Source: Natronorubrum tibetense GA33
Lineage (GTDB): Archaea; Halobacteriota; Halobacteria; Halobacteriales; Natrialbaceae
Assembly: GCF_000383975.1 (NCBI RefSeq)
Contig: NZ_KB913020.1
Coordinates: 124,001-188,000, forward strand
DNA length: 64,000 bases
Direction: 5' to 3'
Positions 50,658-60,518 of the stretch are shown piece by piece (the stretch's first letter is position 1; the number at the start of each line of letters is the position of its first letter). The notes below the pieces were generated by a model that was not told the DNA's origin, ran no database searches, and saw nothing but the letters and a program-made list of their open reading frames with translations. A program made the position numbers and the translations under genes.

Positions 50658-52439
50658 TTACTGATCTCGGACGTTGTACTGCACGTCAACCTCCGCCTTG
50701 CCGCGGAGCGTAAAGTCCTCGATGCCGCCGTCGAACCAGTAGGCGTCGAGATGGTCGTCGACGACGCCGCGAACGGCTCGCCCCTCGATCACGTCGTCCG
50801 CGTCGATCGTGGCGTCCTGGTACGTCGATTTGAAGACCGCACCGCTGGCTTCGAAGGCGTACGCGCTCGGCTCCTCGTCTTCGGTCCCGTCGATAATCAG
50901 TGCGTGGGGGAGCAGTTCGTGGTCGCCGAAGTCGTCCGGATCGATTCTCTCGTCGTCGAGACTGACATCGGCTTCGCCGTCGATGATGGAGACGTCCGTC
51001 AGCGCACCCGAGAACCGGAACGTCAGGCTGTCGTCGGTGACCGAACTCTGGACGGTCGATCCCGAGATCGTCGTCACCTCGTCTTCGGGCTCGTCCTCGG
51101 AGTCGAGTTCGATCGTGCCGTCGACCGTGATCTCGAAACTCGTCGGCTCACCCTGGCCCTCGACCTCGAGGACGTGTGGAAGATCCTCTCCGTAGTCGGC
51201 CGGATCGATCTCTTCGTCGTCGAGCAACACCGTCGCCGGCCCGTCGACGGTGAGTTCCTCGAGGTCGCCGCTGAAACGGAAGGCGTCGCGCCAGTCGGCG
51301 ACGACGCCGTGGGCGACGGCGTCTTCGATCCCGGCCGCGTCGTCGATCGTCGCGCCCTCGTAGTTCGATGGTTCGACGTCGCCGTCGACTGAAAACTCGT
51401 ATCGCGTCACGTCCGACGTGTCGCCGTCGAAGAGGAGCGTGTGCTCGAGTTCCTCCTCCTCGGGCTCCGAACTGCCGTCGCTCCCGCTATCCGACTCGCC
51501 CGACGCGGCTTGCTCTGCACTGGTCGGAACGCCATCGGGGATGGAGAGGTCGGGACTGTTCCCCGCGTTAGAGGTGTTGACGCGTCCCTGTGTGCCGCCC
51601 GCGACGGCACCGCCGTCGAGCGCGACCGAGGCACCCTGATGCGTGATCACGGCCGCGTTGTACTGGCCAGCGTCGAAGTGACAGTCCTCGACGGTGCAGC
51701 CGCCGGGTTGCCAGACCCACAGCGGCCGGCCGGAGCTTTCGTTGTAGTTGCCCCAACTGCCGTAGTCGGTCGAGTAGTCCGTGTTGTCGTTGTACGCGAC
51801 ACAGTCACGGAGCGTGTCGCCGCCGCTGGCGGCGCGGAACGTCGTGACGCCGTTGTTCTTCCCGAAGCACCGTTCCCACGTTACGGAGCCGCCCCTGGAA
51901 CTGTTCGAACAGTACCAGCCGTTGTTGGGATAGCCCTGTACGTTACACTCTCGGAACACGACGTCGGCGCTGGCGTCGGCATGATAAAAGATCGCGCCGG
52001 GACCGTGGACGAAGCTCGAGCCCGACTTGTTCGCGCCGTCGCCGATGTAGATGTTCTCGAACTCGACGGTTCCTCGAGGAGCGGTGATCGAGAAGATGAA
52101 GCCGTCTCCCTGGTAGAGACCGCTGATTCCGATGTTTCGGATGGTTGCCGCGCCGTCGACGACGAACGTGATGCCGTTTCCGTTCGAGACGTCGACGAGC
52201 TTGTTTTCGAAGGTCTCGTCACCGATTCTGATCACCTGTCCGCGCGCTTCGATGACGTCGAAATCGTCTTCGTCGGCGCTCACGCCGGTACTAAACACCG
52301 CTGCGGCCGCGGTGGTCGTTCCAGCCAACTTCATGTAGGATCGCCGGCCGAGTAATTCACTGGTCTCGTCACTACTGGTCGACGACAGTTCGCCGCCGAC
52401 GCATCGATCGTCATCCGGTACCGAAGATTCGCGTGCCAT
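50658..52439 (-). CDS. Tat-secreted beta-helix protein with C-terminal modules
   Basis: A 593-residue protein. It has Arg32-Arg33 in LLGRRSYMKLAGTTTAAAA, and a beta-helix domain (about 60-310) with FENKLVDVSNGNGITFVVDG and VEFENIYIGDGANKS strands. An acidic Ser/Glu linker follows and then two to three modules of about 100 residues (RYEFSVDGDVEPSNYEGATI; then SFEITVDGTIE and similar). Modules show LTVDGPATVLLDDEEIDPADY. This is the same domain class as the first family protein, but more diverged. No active-site triad was found; an adhesin or glycan-binding role is plausible. Confidence 0.87.
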   Translation of the reverse strand: MARESSVPDDDRCVGGELSSTSSDETSELLGRRSYMKLAGTTTAAAAVFSTGVSADEDDFDVIEARGQVIRIGDETFENKLVDVSNGNGITFVVDGAATIRNIGISGLYQGDGFIFSITAPRGTVEFENIYIGDGANKSGSSFVHGPGAIFYHADASADVVFRECNVQGYPNNGWYCSNSSRGGSVTWERCFGKNNGVTTFRAASGGDTLRDCVAYNDNTDYSTDYGSWGNYNESSGRPLWVWQPGGCTVEDCHFDAGQYNAAVITHQGASVALDGGAVAGGTQGRVNTSNAGNSPDLSIPDGVPTSAEQAASGESDSGSDGSSEPEEEELEHTLLFDGDTSDVTRYEFSVDGDVEPSNYEGATIDDAAGIEDAVAHGVVADWRDAFRFSGDLEELTVDGPATVLLDDEEIDPADYGEDLPHVLEVEGQGEPTSFEITVDGTIELDSEDEPEDEVTTISGSTVQSSVTDDSLTFRFSGALTDVSIIDGEADVSLDDERIDPDDFGDHELLPHALIIDGTEDEEPSAYAFEASGAVFKSTYQDATIDADDVIEGRAVRGVVDDHLDAYWFDGGIEDFTLRGKAEVDVQYNVRDQ

Positions 52440-52475
52440 GCAATCGGGTAATCTGATACTACCACCATAAACTTT
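52440..52475 (-). promoter_or_regulatory. Promoter of the second beta-helix gene, shared pattern
   Basis: On the minus strand AAAGTTTATG begins 36 nt before the ATG, and GATTACCCGATTGC precedes ATGGC. This fits the family arrangement. Confidence 0.55.
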
Positions 52476-53162
52476 CTCCTCTCCTTTACTTAAAATTTAC
52501 AGACTATATATCCAACCAGAAACTCCATTCACGAAATCATTGATATATTTCTTTGAAATCTTATATGCCGACGTAGCCGTGGAACGTCCCAGATAATCAT
52601 AAATTACCGATAAATCTGCTTCGAGATCGCTTCTAACCCTATAGTAATAGTATATTACTACAGATTCCGGTCCGTTCAGGAGGCCGGGAACTGACTGAAC
52701 GGTTCGATGCGGCGGCCCATCGGACTGACAGCGGCTAGAGACTTATTTCCCAGAGAGACGGTCACGGCGGAGCGCACTACCGATGTAGTAGGAGAGCGTG
52801 ACTCTCACGTTCGGTAGTTACACTGGTCGAGACGAAGACCAACGTGGCAGGGAACGGGGAACGAGAAATGAACCGTCACCAGGGAACGGACAACAAAGAG
52901 GCTGGTAGCGAGGAACGACAGCGAGTTCGTCGGTGGAGATGGAGGAACCGTCGACAGGGGGTGAGAGATGAGTGTCCAGCAAAAAACGGAGCAGCGTCGT
53001 CGATGGGGTGGAGGAGCGAGATGTCGGCGGAAATGGGGCCGAGTCGTCGGAGGGGCGAGTCGTCAGCGGGGATAAGGGCCGAGTCGTCGGAGGGGCGAGT
53101 CGTCAGCGGGATTCGGGGGGATCGTTCGATACTGTCGTCAGCGGGGTGTCGAACATCCTCGG
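52476..53162. other. Intergenic region with direct repeats
   Basis: About 690 bp. The distal part (53030-53115) is GC-rich and repeated; the proximal part is AT-rich. No gene with haloarchaeal composition is seen. Confidence 0.5.
53036..53110 (+). repeat. 35-bp direct repeat with 5-bp spacer
   Basis: Copies at 53036-53070 and 53076-53110 are identical over 35 bp; the motif contains GAGTCGTCGGAGGGGCGAGT. They are joined by GATAA. They lie just after the stop of the helix-only gene, where relatives have their module linker, so they may be a remnant of a lost linker or module. Confidence 0.85.
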
Positions 53163-54110
53163 TCAGCTGTCACCGGCGGCGGCTTCTTCGGCGCTGGTCG
53201 GGGTGCCCTCGGGAATGAACGCTTCGGGATCGGTTCCCGAATCGCCCTCGAGTTGGACCGACGAGCCGGCGTGTTCGGCGATGCCGGCCTGATTGTCGTA
53301 GTCGGTGTCGTGGACGAGGACCTCGGTTCCCTGCCCGTTGGCACCGGCGTCGATCGCGGTGTGATTGCCGTTCATTTCGATCTGGCAGTCCTCGATTTCG
53401 ATCGTCCCGGGGGCCCAGGCCCAGATGCCGCGGCCCGCGTAGCCGTCCTCGTCGACCAAGATGGCGGAGTTCGTCACCTTGCTCCCCTCTGTCGCGAGAC
53501 GGAAGTGGGAGACGTGACAGTTGGCTGCGAAACAGCTGTCGATGTGGACCGTTCCGCCGCCGCTGTTTCCGGGTGCAGAGCCGTAGACCGCGTTGTCCGC
53601 GAAGCCCTGAATGTTGACGTTCTGCATGTCGATGTGACCCGAGTGGTCGGGGTTGACCCAGAACGCGGTCTGTCCGTGACCGGTCGAACTTCCGTTGCGG
53701 TCGTCGGAGCCGTCACCGAGGTAGACGTTCTCGATCGTACTCGAGCCGCCGGCGTCGGAGATACCGAACGTAGCGGAGCCGGTTCCGGAGGTGTTCTCGC
53801 CGTGGAACCCGACGTTGCGGATGGTCCAGTCACTCCCGACGGTCGTGACCGTCACATCCTGCCCGGTGGTCATATCGAAGAGTTTGTTCTCCCAGGTTTC
53901 ACCGTCTTCGATGGTGATCTCCTGGTTTGCGGCTTCGATGACTTCGTAGTCGTTCTCGTCTTTTGCGGCGGCCGTGCCGGCCGTACCGAGCGAGGTTGCG
54001 GCGGTCACGATCGCTGCGAGCGAACGCACGTAGGTGCGGCGATGTAAGCCACTGTTACGGTCTGCAGTCGGCGTAGTGTCCGTCTCGGACGAGCGGGGGT
54101 TCTGCGCCAT
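53163..54110 (-). CDS. Tat-secreted beta-helix protein without modules
   Basis: A 315-residue protein with Arg24-Arg25 in NSGLHRRTYVRSLAAIVTAA. The beta-helix domain (about 50-290) has KLFDMTTGQDVTVTTVG, TIENVYLGDGSDDRNG and HIDMQNVNIQGFADN. It ends GTPTSAEEAAAGDS, exactly where the relatives start their linker and modules. It is thus a naturally shortened family member, probably extracellular. The longer upstream frame is AT-rich and lacks the conserved start. Confidence 0.87.
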   Translation of the reverse strand: MAQNPRSSETDTTPTADRNSGLHRRTYVRSLAAIVTAATSLGTAGTAAAKDENDYEVIEAANQEITIEDGETWENKLFDMTTGQDVTVTTVGSDWTIRNVGFHGENTSGTGSATFGISDAGGSSTIENVYLGDGSDDRNGSSTGHGQTAFWVNPDHSGHIDMQNVNIQGFADNAVYGSAPGNSGGGTVHIDSCFAANCHVSHFRLATEGSKVTNSAILVDEDGYAGRGIWAWAPGTIEIEDCQIEMNGNHTAIDAGANGQGTEVLVHDTDYDNQAGIAEHAGSSVQLEGDSGTDPEAFIPEGTPTSAEEAAAGDS

Positions 54111-54147
54111 ACACTTTCGTAACCTGGGCTTATACTCATAAACTTTT
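54111..54147 (-). promoter_or_regulatory. Promoter of the helix-only gene, shared pattern
   Basis: On the minus strand AAAAGTTTATG lies 27-37 nt before the ATG, and GGTTACGAAAGTGT precedes ATGGC, as in the relatives. Confidence 0.55.
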
Positions 54148-55051
54148 CCTTGGCGATATAGCCTGAAATTACAGAATATATTCCTATCATTAGAAAATAT
54201 GGCACAATTCGTGGACATATAGTTAAGAAATTGTGAATGAATAGCAGGAAATACGGCGCCTGAGAGCCACTGTTTTCAGCAGAAATAGGATATTACTCCG
54301 CTCGAGGAGCCGTATACGGCCTGTTTTGCGAAACGAGGGTTGGCGACGGTCGATCGTTCTGACCGTTCAGCGTCGGCTCGAAACGGCGTGAACAATCGGC
54401 GATTTCTGATCGAGTCGGCCGGTCGTTCGACTCTCCGTTCTAGCGTGTGAGTTAGTCACAGTTGACGCTTCGATCGACGATCACGTTCGACGATACCTCC
54501 TCTTTCACGTGAGTCAGTTCGCTTGCTGGTCCTCAGCGGTCACCTCGCGTTCTGTCCGACTCCTCGCCGCTCGTCGTGACCGACGTTCGTGGGAACGCGT
54601 CCCGTCGATTGGTGGCAGCTGTCGGCGGTGAGCGCGAACTGTCGTCCTTGAGAACGGACGAATGGCGCTCGCGTAGCCGAACCGTTGCCCCAGGTCCACC
54701 GCGACTCGATCCCGGGACGCCGATAGCCCGGCTGTGCGATGCCGTCTAACGGGGCGGTTTCAGCGGTTCCGTCGGTCACAACTGCTGGCTCGAGACCACG
54801 CCGACGCTCGTCTTCGGTGATCGGTGCCGGCAACCGCTCGCGTGTCCGGACGGACGTAGCCGTCGGTATCGGTGAACCGTGTCTCGCGAAACGCGAGACC
54901 GCCGACCGTTCGACGGGACCGAGTGACGGTCGGCGGATTGACGTCGATCAATGACGATCGAATCGCGTCACGCCTCGAGTGCCGAACGGGAATAGGCGCT
55001 CCGGACACACGCGCACGAAGAAAATAAGTCAACCAAGGCAACCGAGCCGAG
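54148..55051. other. Long intergenic region
   Basis: About 900 bp. AT-rich next to the helix-only gene, then GC-rich. Frames are Arg/Ser-rich without haloarchaeal composition, and no gene was recognised. A decayed gene cannot be excluded. Confidence 0.5.
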
Positions 55052-56842
55052 CTAGTCGTCGCCCTGGACGTTGTACATCCGGAACTCGTCGTTCGAGACC
55101 ACTTTGTTCGTACCCGAGTCCTTCTCGAGGGCAGCGAGTGCGGCTTCGCTGTGGTGGAGTTCCTGATAGACCTCGATCTCACGGGTGGTGTCGAACTCCG
55201 TCACGATGAAGTTGTAGCTCACCCCTCCATACGCGCCGCTGAAGTTGCCCTCTTCGAACTCATCGGGCTCGACGGTTCCGCTGGCGGTTGTCGCTGCGCT
55301 GAGACTCTCCTGTCCTTCGACGCCGTTGATGCCGTGATCGTATCGGTACGGATCGTACCCCATCCCGACGAGGGGGATGTCTTCGTCCCCGTACTCCATG
55401 GTGGACTCGTAGCCGCTGAACTTCTGGTCGCTGACGTGCTGTCCGGGATTGTAGATGATCGGTGAGGAGAACACCGTCATCAGCCCGAGCACGAGACAGG
55501 CGCCGAGCAGGAGCGCTGCGACGGCTGTCCCACCTGGGACCGTGATCGCGCCCGAGAGGGCATCGATGGCGCGTGCGATTCCAACTCCCGCCAGGATCGT
55601 CAGAATGACCGCAATGAATCCGATCTGGCGGAACGCCATCGTTGGCGTGCCGACGAAGTAGATGAAAAACATCCCCGTCAGCGGAATCAGCGCGATCGCG
55701 AAGTAGTTGACAAATGACTTCGTCTCGGGATCGAGTCTGGTTCGGCCGAGCCACACCAGCAGGATGAACAGCCCTACGGCGAGTGAGACCAGTGCGAGAT
55801 CGAGGAACATCGTCACGAACAGTTCGCCGAGGCTGCCACCGACTTCGCCGAGCGAGGCTTCAGCCTGGTCGACTTCGGCACTCCCGCCCACGTCTTCTGC
55901 GAAGACGCCGCTGATGAGCCCTTCGACGGCCCCTCTGAACCGCGCGTTACTCGCCGCCCAGGCGGTGAAGATGACGCCAAGAACGGCCGTGTGGGCGTAC
56001 GTTGTCGGGTGATCGAGCATCGGGTGATCGTCGTACCGTCGCCGGGCGAGATACTGAACGCCGGTGACTGCGGCGATGAGGACGACGACGTTGATCATCT
56101 GTTGGGGGTGCATGAACAGCAGCCCGATACCGGTGATGTAAATGAGGAGGCTGAAGGGCGAGAGACCGAACGGAAGCCGTTCGATCGTCGCGCGTCGACG
56201 GAGATACGCGAGGAACGCGAAGATGACGACGGGCACCAGAAAGAGCGCGTTCGAGTTCGTATGAATGCCCATGTGCGTCGCGATGTTGTTGATGGGGAGC
56301 ACCATCCAGGAGACGATCGCGGCGACGCCGATCGCCATCCCGTTGCCGCCCATTTCTCGGACGACGAGCGGCACGAACAGCACGAACGGGAGGAAGGCGA
56401 TCGCGACGACGAACAGCATTCCGCGCTCGATCGGAACGCCGCCGACGTAGTGAAAGACCGTCGAAATCGCGTGAAACCCGGGATAGAACAGTTCGTGCGG
56501 GGCCAGTGCCCCGTCGATGATGTCCCGGGTCCAGCCGAGGTGGGTAAGCGCGTCCCCCATCCCGGAGAACCGGTAGTTCCTGATCGTCGGCAGGCTCACG
56601 ATCGCCGTCACTGTCGTTCCGCCGAGTGCGATTCCGTAGGCCTGTTCGCGACCACGGCAGGTGAGCGCCGTGCTGGCGGCGATCGCGAGCGCGAACGCGA
56701 ACGCGATCCACGTAATCGTCGGCGTGCCAGTATAGATCGACGCTTCGTAGCTGCTCGCGGGATTGGCTCTCGCGACGAGGATCGCGATCGCTGTCGCAAA
56801 GAAGCCGATGGCAAACGTGACGTTGAGTGTCGACCGTTTCAT
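55052..56842 (-). CDS. Large multi-spanning membrane protein, possible GT-C-type or polymer-handling protein
   Basis: A 596-residue protein with about 12-14 membrane helices (residues 1-480) and a soluble C-terminal domain of about 110 residues. It starts MKRSTLNVTFAIGFFATAIA. An early loop near 95-125 carries conserved-looking FSGMGDALTHLGWTRDI and HELFYPGFHAIST, as often seen in GT-C-like proteins that use a lipid-linked sugar, though no catalytic Asp can be fixed. Its place between helix genes and glycan enzymes suggests transfer or polymerisation of surface glycan. The exact role is unknown. Confidence 0.75.
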   Translation of the reverse strand: MKRSTLNVTFAIGFFATAIAILVARANPASSYEASIYTGTPTITWIAFAFALAIAASTALTCRGREQAYGIALGGTTVTAIVSLPTIRNYRFSGMGDALTHLGWTRDIIDGALAPHELFYPGFHAISTVFHYVGGVPIERGMLFVVAIAFLPFVLFVPLVVREMGGNGMAIGVAAIVSWMVLPINNIATHMGIHTNSNALFLVPVVIFAFLAYLRRRATIERLPFGLSPFSLLIYITGIGLLFMHPQQMINVVVLIAAVTGVQYLARRRYDDHPMLDHPTTYAHTAVLGVIFTAWAASNARFRGAVEGLISGVFAEDVGGSAEVDQAEASLGEVGGSLGELFVTMFLDLALVSLAVGLFILLVWLGRTRLDPETKSFVNYFAIALIPLTGMFFIYFVGTPTMAFRQIGFIAVILTILAGVGIARAIDALSGAITVPGGTAVAALLLGACLVLGLMTVFSSPIIYNPGQHVSDQKFSGYESTMEYGDEDIPLVGMGYDPYRYDHGINGVEGQESLSAATTASGTVEPDEFEEGNFSGAYGGVSYNFIVTEFDTTREIEVYQELHHSEAALAALEKDSGTNKVVSNDEFRMYNVQGDD

Positions 56843-57313
56843 GGTCTCTCAGGAGGGGCGCTGTCCGGTCCAGTGGCGATACGCATGTGTTGGACGGAGG
56901 GTCATCGATAGCGACGTTTGTTATACGGCTCCTATCGGTTTTGCACGCGGAGAAGGGGTCGGTTGCTCGCTCACTCCGACGTCGTCACAGCTGACCGACA
57001 GGCAACGAACGCCAACGCGAGCGGATCAGCCAGCCCGTTCCTTCAGGTTTGTAGCCGCCCACGTCCCGCCGACGCCCCTTTCGAACGGCTCATCCGGCCC
57101 GCCGATCGCTCTCCGGCCGATTCGAACCATCCACTTCCGGACCGTTATCGATCGGCAGTAGGCATCTATTACCGATCCCAACCCGTTGCTATGGATTGCA
57201 TTCTCGAGTTCGGAACGATCAACGATTCTGATGCTTTTTGTACTCGTTCGTGATCCGTCGAGTCGACAGCGGACAGTGCGCAACCGACACTGTGGCGCGA
57301 TCCCGATCCAACT
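56843..57313. other. Divergent promoter region between membrane protein and PP-loop gene
   Basis: About 470 bp. No gene is seen; the frames are short and basic. Confidence 0.5.
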
Positions 57314-58618
57314 ATGTCATCAATCGTCATCGACCACGTCAGCGCAGACGGTACGACCCTCGAGTGTGACGTTCGGACGTCTACGGAACTCGAGCGGTTC
57401 TTCTCCGACGAATCGTTTCGAACCGAGTACAACGTCTCGATCGAAGACGTTCCCGACGCAGTTCTTGTCATTCCCGTTCTCGCGCAGGTCTGTCCCGTCG
57501 CGTGGGCGAACGGTGCCGACGTCTACGTCGACGAGGTCGACGCGACGTTCGCCGCGGCGTTAGACGACGTTCAGACGTCGCTGTGCTCGATGCACGACTT
57601 CCTCGAGGGCGGCACCCTCTATGCGAAAGAGACCGTCGACGTCGAGCGAGCGGCGGGCGGCGAGAGCGGCCTGCTGTTTACCGGCGGCGTCGACTCGACC
57701 TGCTCGTACGTTCGCCACCGCGAGGAGGAGCCGACGCTGATCAGTATCCGCGGCTGGACGATTACGCCGGACGCCGTTGACGACGACAAGTGGGACCACC
57801 TCCGCTCCCGCGTCTCGTCGTTCGCCGACGATCACGGTCTCGAGACCGAGTTCATCGAGTCGAACATGCTCTCGTTTCTTGCCCACCCGATGCTGTTGGC
57901 CCACTACAAGCGCCACGTCGACGGCGCGTGGTACAGCTCCGTCGGCCACGGTCTCGGGCTGCTCGGCCTCTGTGCGCCGATGGCCTACGCGCGCGGCATG
58001 GACGACCTCTACGTCGCCGCGACCCACTGGGAGGGGATCGACCTCGAGTGGGGCTCGCGACCGGACATCGACGATCACGTCCGGTGGGCCGGCACGCAGT
58101 GCCACCACGACTCCTACGATCTGACCCGACAGGAGCGACTCGACGCCATCGCCGACTACATCGAAGCGGAAGAGCCGGACCTCCAGTTGCAGACCTGTAA
58201 CGTTCGAATGGACGGCAACTGCGGCGAGTGCGAGAAGTGTTACCGGACCGCCGTGGGCCTCCGCCTCTCGGGCCTCGAGCCGACGGCCCACGGCTACCAG
58301 TTCGAACACGAGGACTACCGGGAGATCCGGACCGCACTCGAGGAGGGCCAGTGGGTTCTCGGACAGGACGAACGCTACATGTGGGAGGATATCCGCGATC
58401 GCGCGCGCGAGACGGAGCCGTCCTCACCCGACGAGGCGGCCTTTTTCGCGTGGCTCGACGACGCCGACCTCGACGAACTCGTCTCCGAATCGGGGTCGCC
58501 GCTGTCCCATCGAATCCTTCACGCGGGCGCGAGAAACACGCCGGCCCGCGTCTACAACACCGTCTACCCGGCCTGGCGGAGCGCGAAGTCCGGACTGCAG
58601 CGCGTGCGAAGTCGCTGA
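57314..58618 (+). CDS. PP-loop ATPase-like protein with zinc-like Cys cluster
   Basis: A 434-residue cytoplasmic protein. LLFTGGVDST (120-129) is a PP-loop (SGGxDS-type, Thr in place of Ser) that binds ATP pyrophosphate and adenylates a substrate in tRNA-thiolation, asparagine-synthase and QueC-type enzymes. The C-terminal half contains CNVRMDGNCGECEKC (about 296-310), a likely zinc site. The gene lies in a glycan locus, so it may adenylate a carboxyl- or carbonyl-bearing sugar or lipid intermediate. The substrate is unknown. Confidence 0.82.
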   Translation: MSSIVIDHVSADGTTLECDVRTSTELERFFSDESFRTEYNVSIEDVPDAVLVIPVLAQVCPVAWANGADVYVDEVDATFAAALDDVQTSLCSMHDFLEGGTLYAKETVDVERAAGGESGLLFTGGVDSTCSYVRHREEEPTLISIRGWTITPDAVDDDKWDHLRSRVSSFADDHGLETEFIESNMLSFLAHPMLLAHYKRHVDGAWYSSVGHGLGLLGLCAPMAYARGMDDLYVAATHWEGIDLEWGSRPDIDDHVRWAGTQCHHDSYDLTRQERLDAIADYIEAEEPDLQLQTCNVRMDGNCGECEKCYRTAVGLRLSGLEPTAHGYQFEHEDYREIRTALEEGQWVLGQDERYMWEDIRDRARETEPSSPDEAAFFAWLDDADLDELVSESGSPLSHRILHAGARNTPARVYNTVYPAWRSAKSGLQRVRSR

Positions 58619-58730
58619 CGATGTGGCGGCCGCAACCGGCGTGTGGCAGTACCCAACCTCGCCACGCTCGACTGGTCGCTCACTCGACTGTCAGCCGCAA
58701 AAACCGGACCCCTACCTGGACGCGGCGCGT

Positions 58731-59060
58731 CTATCGCTCGGGAACGCCGTAGTCGACGTGAACGTTCGGAACGCTCGCGGATTCCGGCGCGGGGACGCCG
58801 TTCCAGTCGACGAGGTGGACGTTCGTTACCTGGCCGTCGAATCGGAACCGCTGGACGCCGAAGTCGATCGATCCTTCGGCGACGCTGCCCGAAACGATGG
58901 TCGCTTCCTCGACGGGATCGTTTGTGTCCATCTCGATCTCACCGTCGACGGTGATCTCGAAACTCGAGGGAACGCCGCGTCCAACGATCGTTACGAGGTT
59001 CGGGAGTGGTTCAGCGTCGGTCGTGGCAGCTTTGTTCTGTACCGGAGTGTCACGTGCCAT
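58731..59060 (-). CDS. Stand-alone module protein of the beta-helix family
   Basis: A 109-residue protein beginning MARDTPVQNKAATTD, like the starts of the intact family (MARDIS, MARESS). Residues 18-109 then match the C-terminal modules (NLVTIVGRGVPSSFEITVDG, then VSGSVAEGSIDFGVQRFRF). The helix domain and Tat signal are absent. It looks like an internal deletion fusing the start to the last module. Without a signal it should be cytoplasmic, unless it is a relic. The upstream promoter pattern is conserved. Confidence 0.72.
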   Translation of the reverse strand: MARDTPVQNKAATTDAEPLPNLVTIVGRGVPSSFEITVDGEIEMDTNDPVEEATIVSGSVAEGSIDFGVQRFRFDGQVTNVHLVDWNGVPAPESASVPNVHVDYGVPER

Positions 59061-59094
59061 ACTGTGGTAACCCGAGTATCCCGGTATAAGCTTT
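59061..59094 (-). promoter_or_regulatory. Promoter of the module-only gene, shared pattern
   Basis: On the minus strand AAAGCTTATA lies 25-34 nt before the ATG, and GGTTACCACAGT precedes ATGGC. Despite loss of the helix, the promoter matches the intact family. Confidence 0.6.
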
Positions 59095-59283
59095 CCTGTC
59101 GAATTAATGGTAGCTGTTTTGGAAATACACTCGGTTGGATACTGACACTGCGATGAACCGCCGTCTTGTTGCTGACGAGAACTGGACAGCCAGGGTCGGT
59201 GATGGATCGGTCGGAACGGTCGCTGATACTGCCAGATCGGTGTGATCGTTCGTCGCTATTTTCGGCCATCGGAACCGATCGCG

Positions 59284-60489
59284 TTACCGCCGGATCGCCG
59301 AGAGCGTGTTTATAAAATCCCGAACGAACGGCTGTGGGTCGTCGCGAGAGAGGTAGTCGAATCGCGGCTGCTCGAGGAGCGAGCGACCGATATCAAAGAC
59401 GGCGTCCGCCAGCCCCGGCTTCTCGACCAGATCGATCTCGTCGGTGAGGACGGAGCGGAGATACAGCAGCTCGCCGCGGAGGAGGTGGCCGCCGATTCCC
59501 GGCTGGTAGCTGTGATCGATTCGGTCTCGCATCCCGTTGGCCAGCAGCCAGTAGTAGTACGGAAAGTCCGCGCCGGTCTGTACGGAAAACGGAAGCGACG
59601 ACCAGAACCGCGGGTTGACCTCCATCAGTTTGAATTCGCCGGTCTCGTCGTCGCGCAGGAACTCGACCATCGCGAGCCCGTGCCACTCGAGTTCGTCGAG
59701 TAGCGCCAGTCCGGACTCCTCGAGCGCCGGAATGTCGATCGACTCCCGGAACGCGCTGGGACCGCCGGCGTAGCTGTACCCCCGTCGCTGTCGGTGCTGG
59801 AACGTCGCGACCGGCTCGCCCTCGTCGTAGAGGGCGAAGAAGCCGTACTCCTCGGTCGTCGACACGTACTCCTGGACCAGCGGGACGTGTTCCATCTCGG
59901 TCCGGACATCCTCAGTGCTTCTGGGGGGGTTCGACTCGAGATACTGCGTTGATGGCGGTGCGACGCACCGTTCGGGCGCGTACTCCTCGAGGTACTCGTC
60001 GCCCAGAATCGTATACCGCGGCTTGACGATCCACTCGCGTTCCCTGTCGGGGGTTGCCGTGAAGAGGGTCGTCTCCGGCGCGGCGACCCCTGCCGCGGCG
60101 GCGGCCTCGAACAGCTGTATCCGATCCTGGGTGCGCGACAGCGTCTCGAACGTCGGCCAGGGGGTACTCACGAACTCTGCGAACTCGTCTCTGTACTTCG
60201 ACAGCACGTAGATATCCGGCTCTCGGACGGGAATAACCGTCTCGACGTCGGGCCGCCTCGCGAGCGAGCAGAGGACATCCTTGTACGCCACGAGATCCTC
60301 GTGCGGCGACGGGGCGTGGACCGCCTCGGCGCAGTACTTCGACGCGAACGCTGGCGTCGATTCGTCACTCGAGACGACGATCGTCCGGATGCCGCGCCGA
60401 CCGAGCGACCTGACGCAGGCGACGGAACTCGGTGCGGCGACTCCCGGAATGACGACTGATTTCGTCCCACCCTGACCAGCAGTCTCCAT
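59284..60489 (-). CDS. ATP-grasp carboxylate ligase-like protein
   Basis: A 401-residue protein. An N-terminal PGVAAPSSVACVRSLGRRGI nucleotide-domain start is followed by an ATP-grasp fold with the lysine-bearing WIVKPRY near 170, VQEYV, and the metal-binding MVEFLRDDETGEFKLMEVNPRFW. ATP-grasp enzymes join a carboxylate to an amine or thiol through an acyl phosphate. It lies 29 bp after the GNAT gene in one operon. Context suggests ligation of an amino acid or amino sugar to glycan. The first ATG is used because it begins the conserved segment. Confidence 0.88.
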   Translation of the reverse strand: METAGQGGTKSVVIPGVAAPSSVACVRSLGRRGIRTIVVSSDESTPAFASKYCAEAVHAPSPHEDLVAYKDVLCSLARRPDVETVIPVREPDIYVLSKYRDEFAEFVSTPWPTFETLSRTQDRIQLFEAAAAAGVAAPETTLFTATPDREREWIVKPRYTILGDEYLEEYAPERCVAPPSTQYLESNPPRSTEDVRTEMEHVPLVQEYVSTTEEYGFFALYDEGEPVATFQHRQRRGYSYAGGPSAFRESIDIPALEESGLALLDELEWHGLAMVEFLRDDETGEFKLMEVNPRFWSSLPFSVQTGADFPYYYWLLANGMRDRIDHSYQPGIGGHLLRGELLYLRSVLTDEIDLVEKPGLADAVFDIGRSLLEQPRFDYLSRDDPQPFVRDFINTLSAIRR

Positions 60490-60518
60490 ACGCCCAGTTC
60501 CCGTCCGGAATAGAAATG

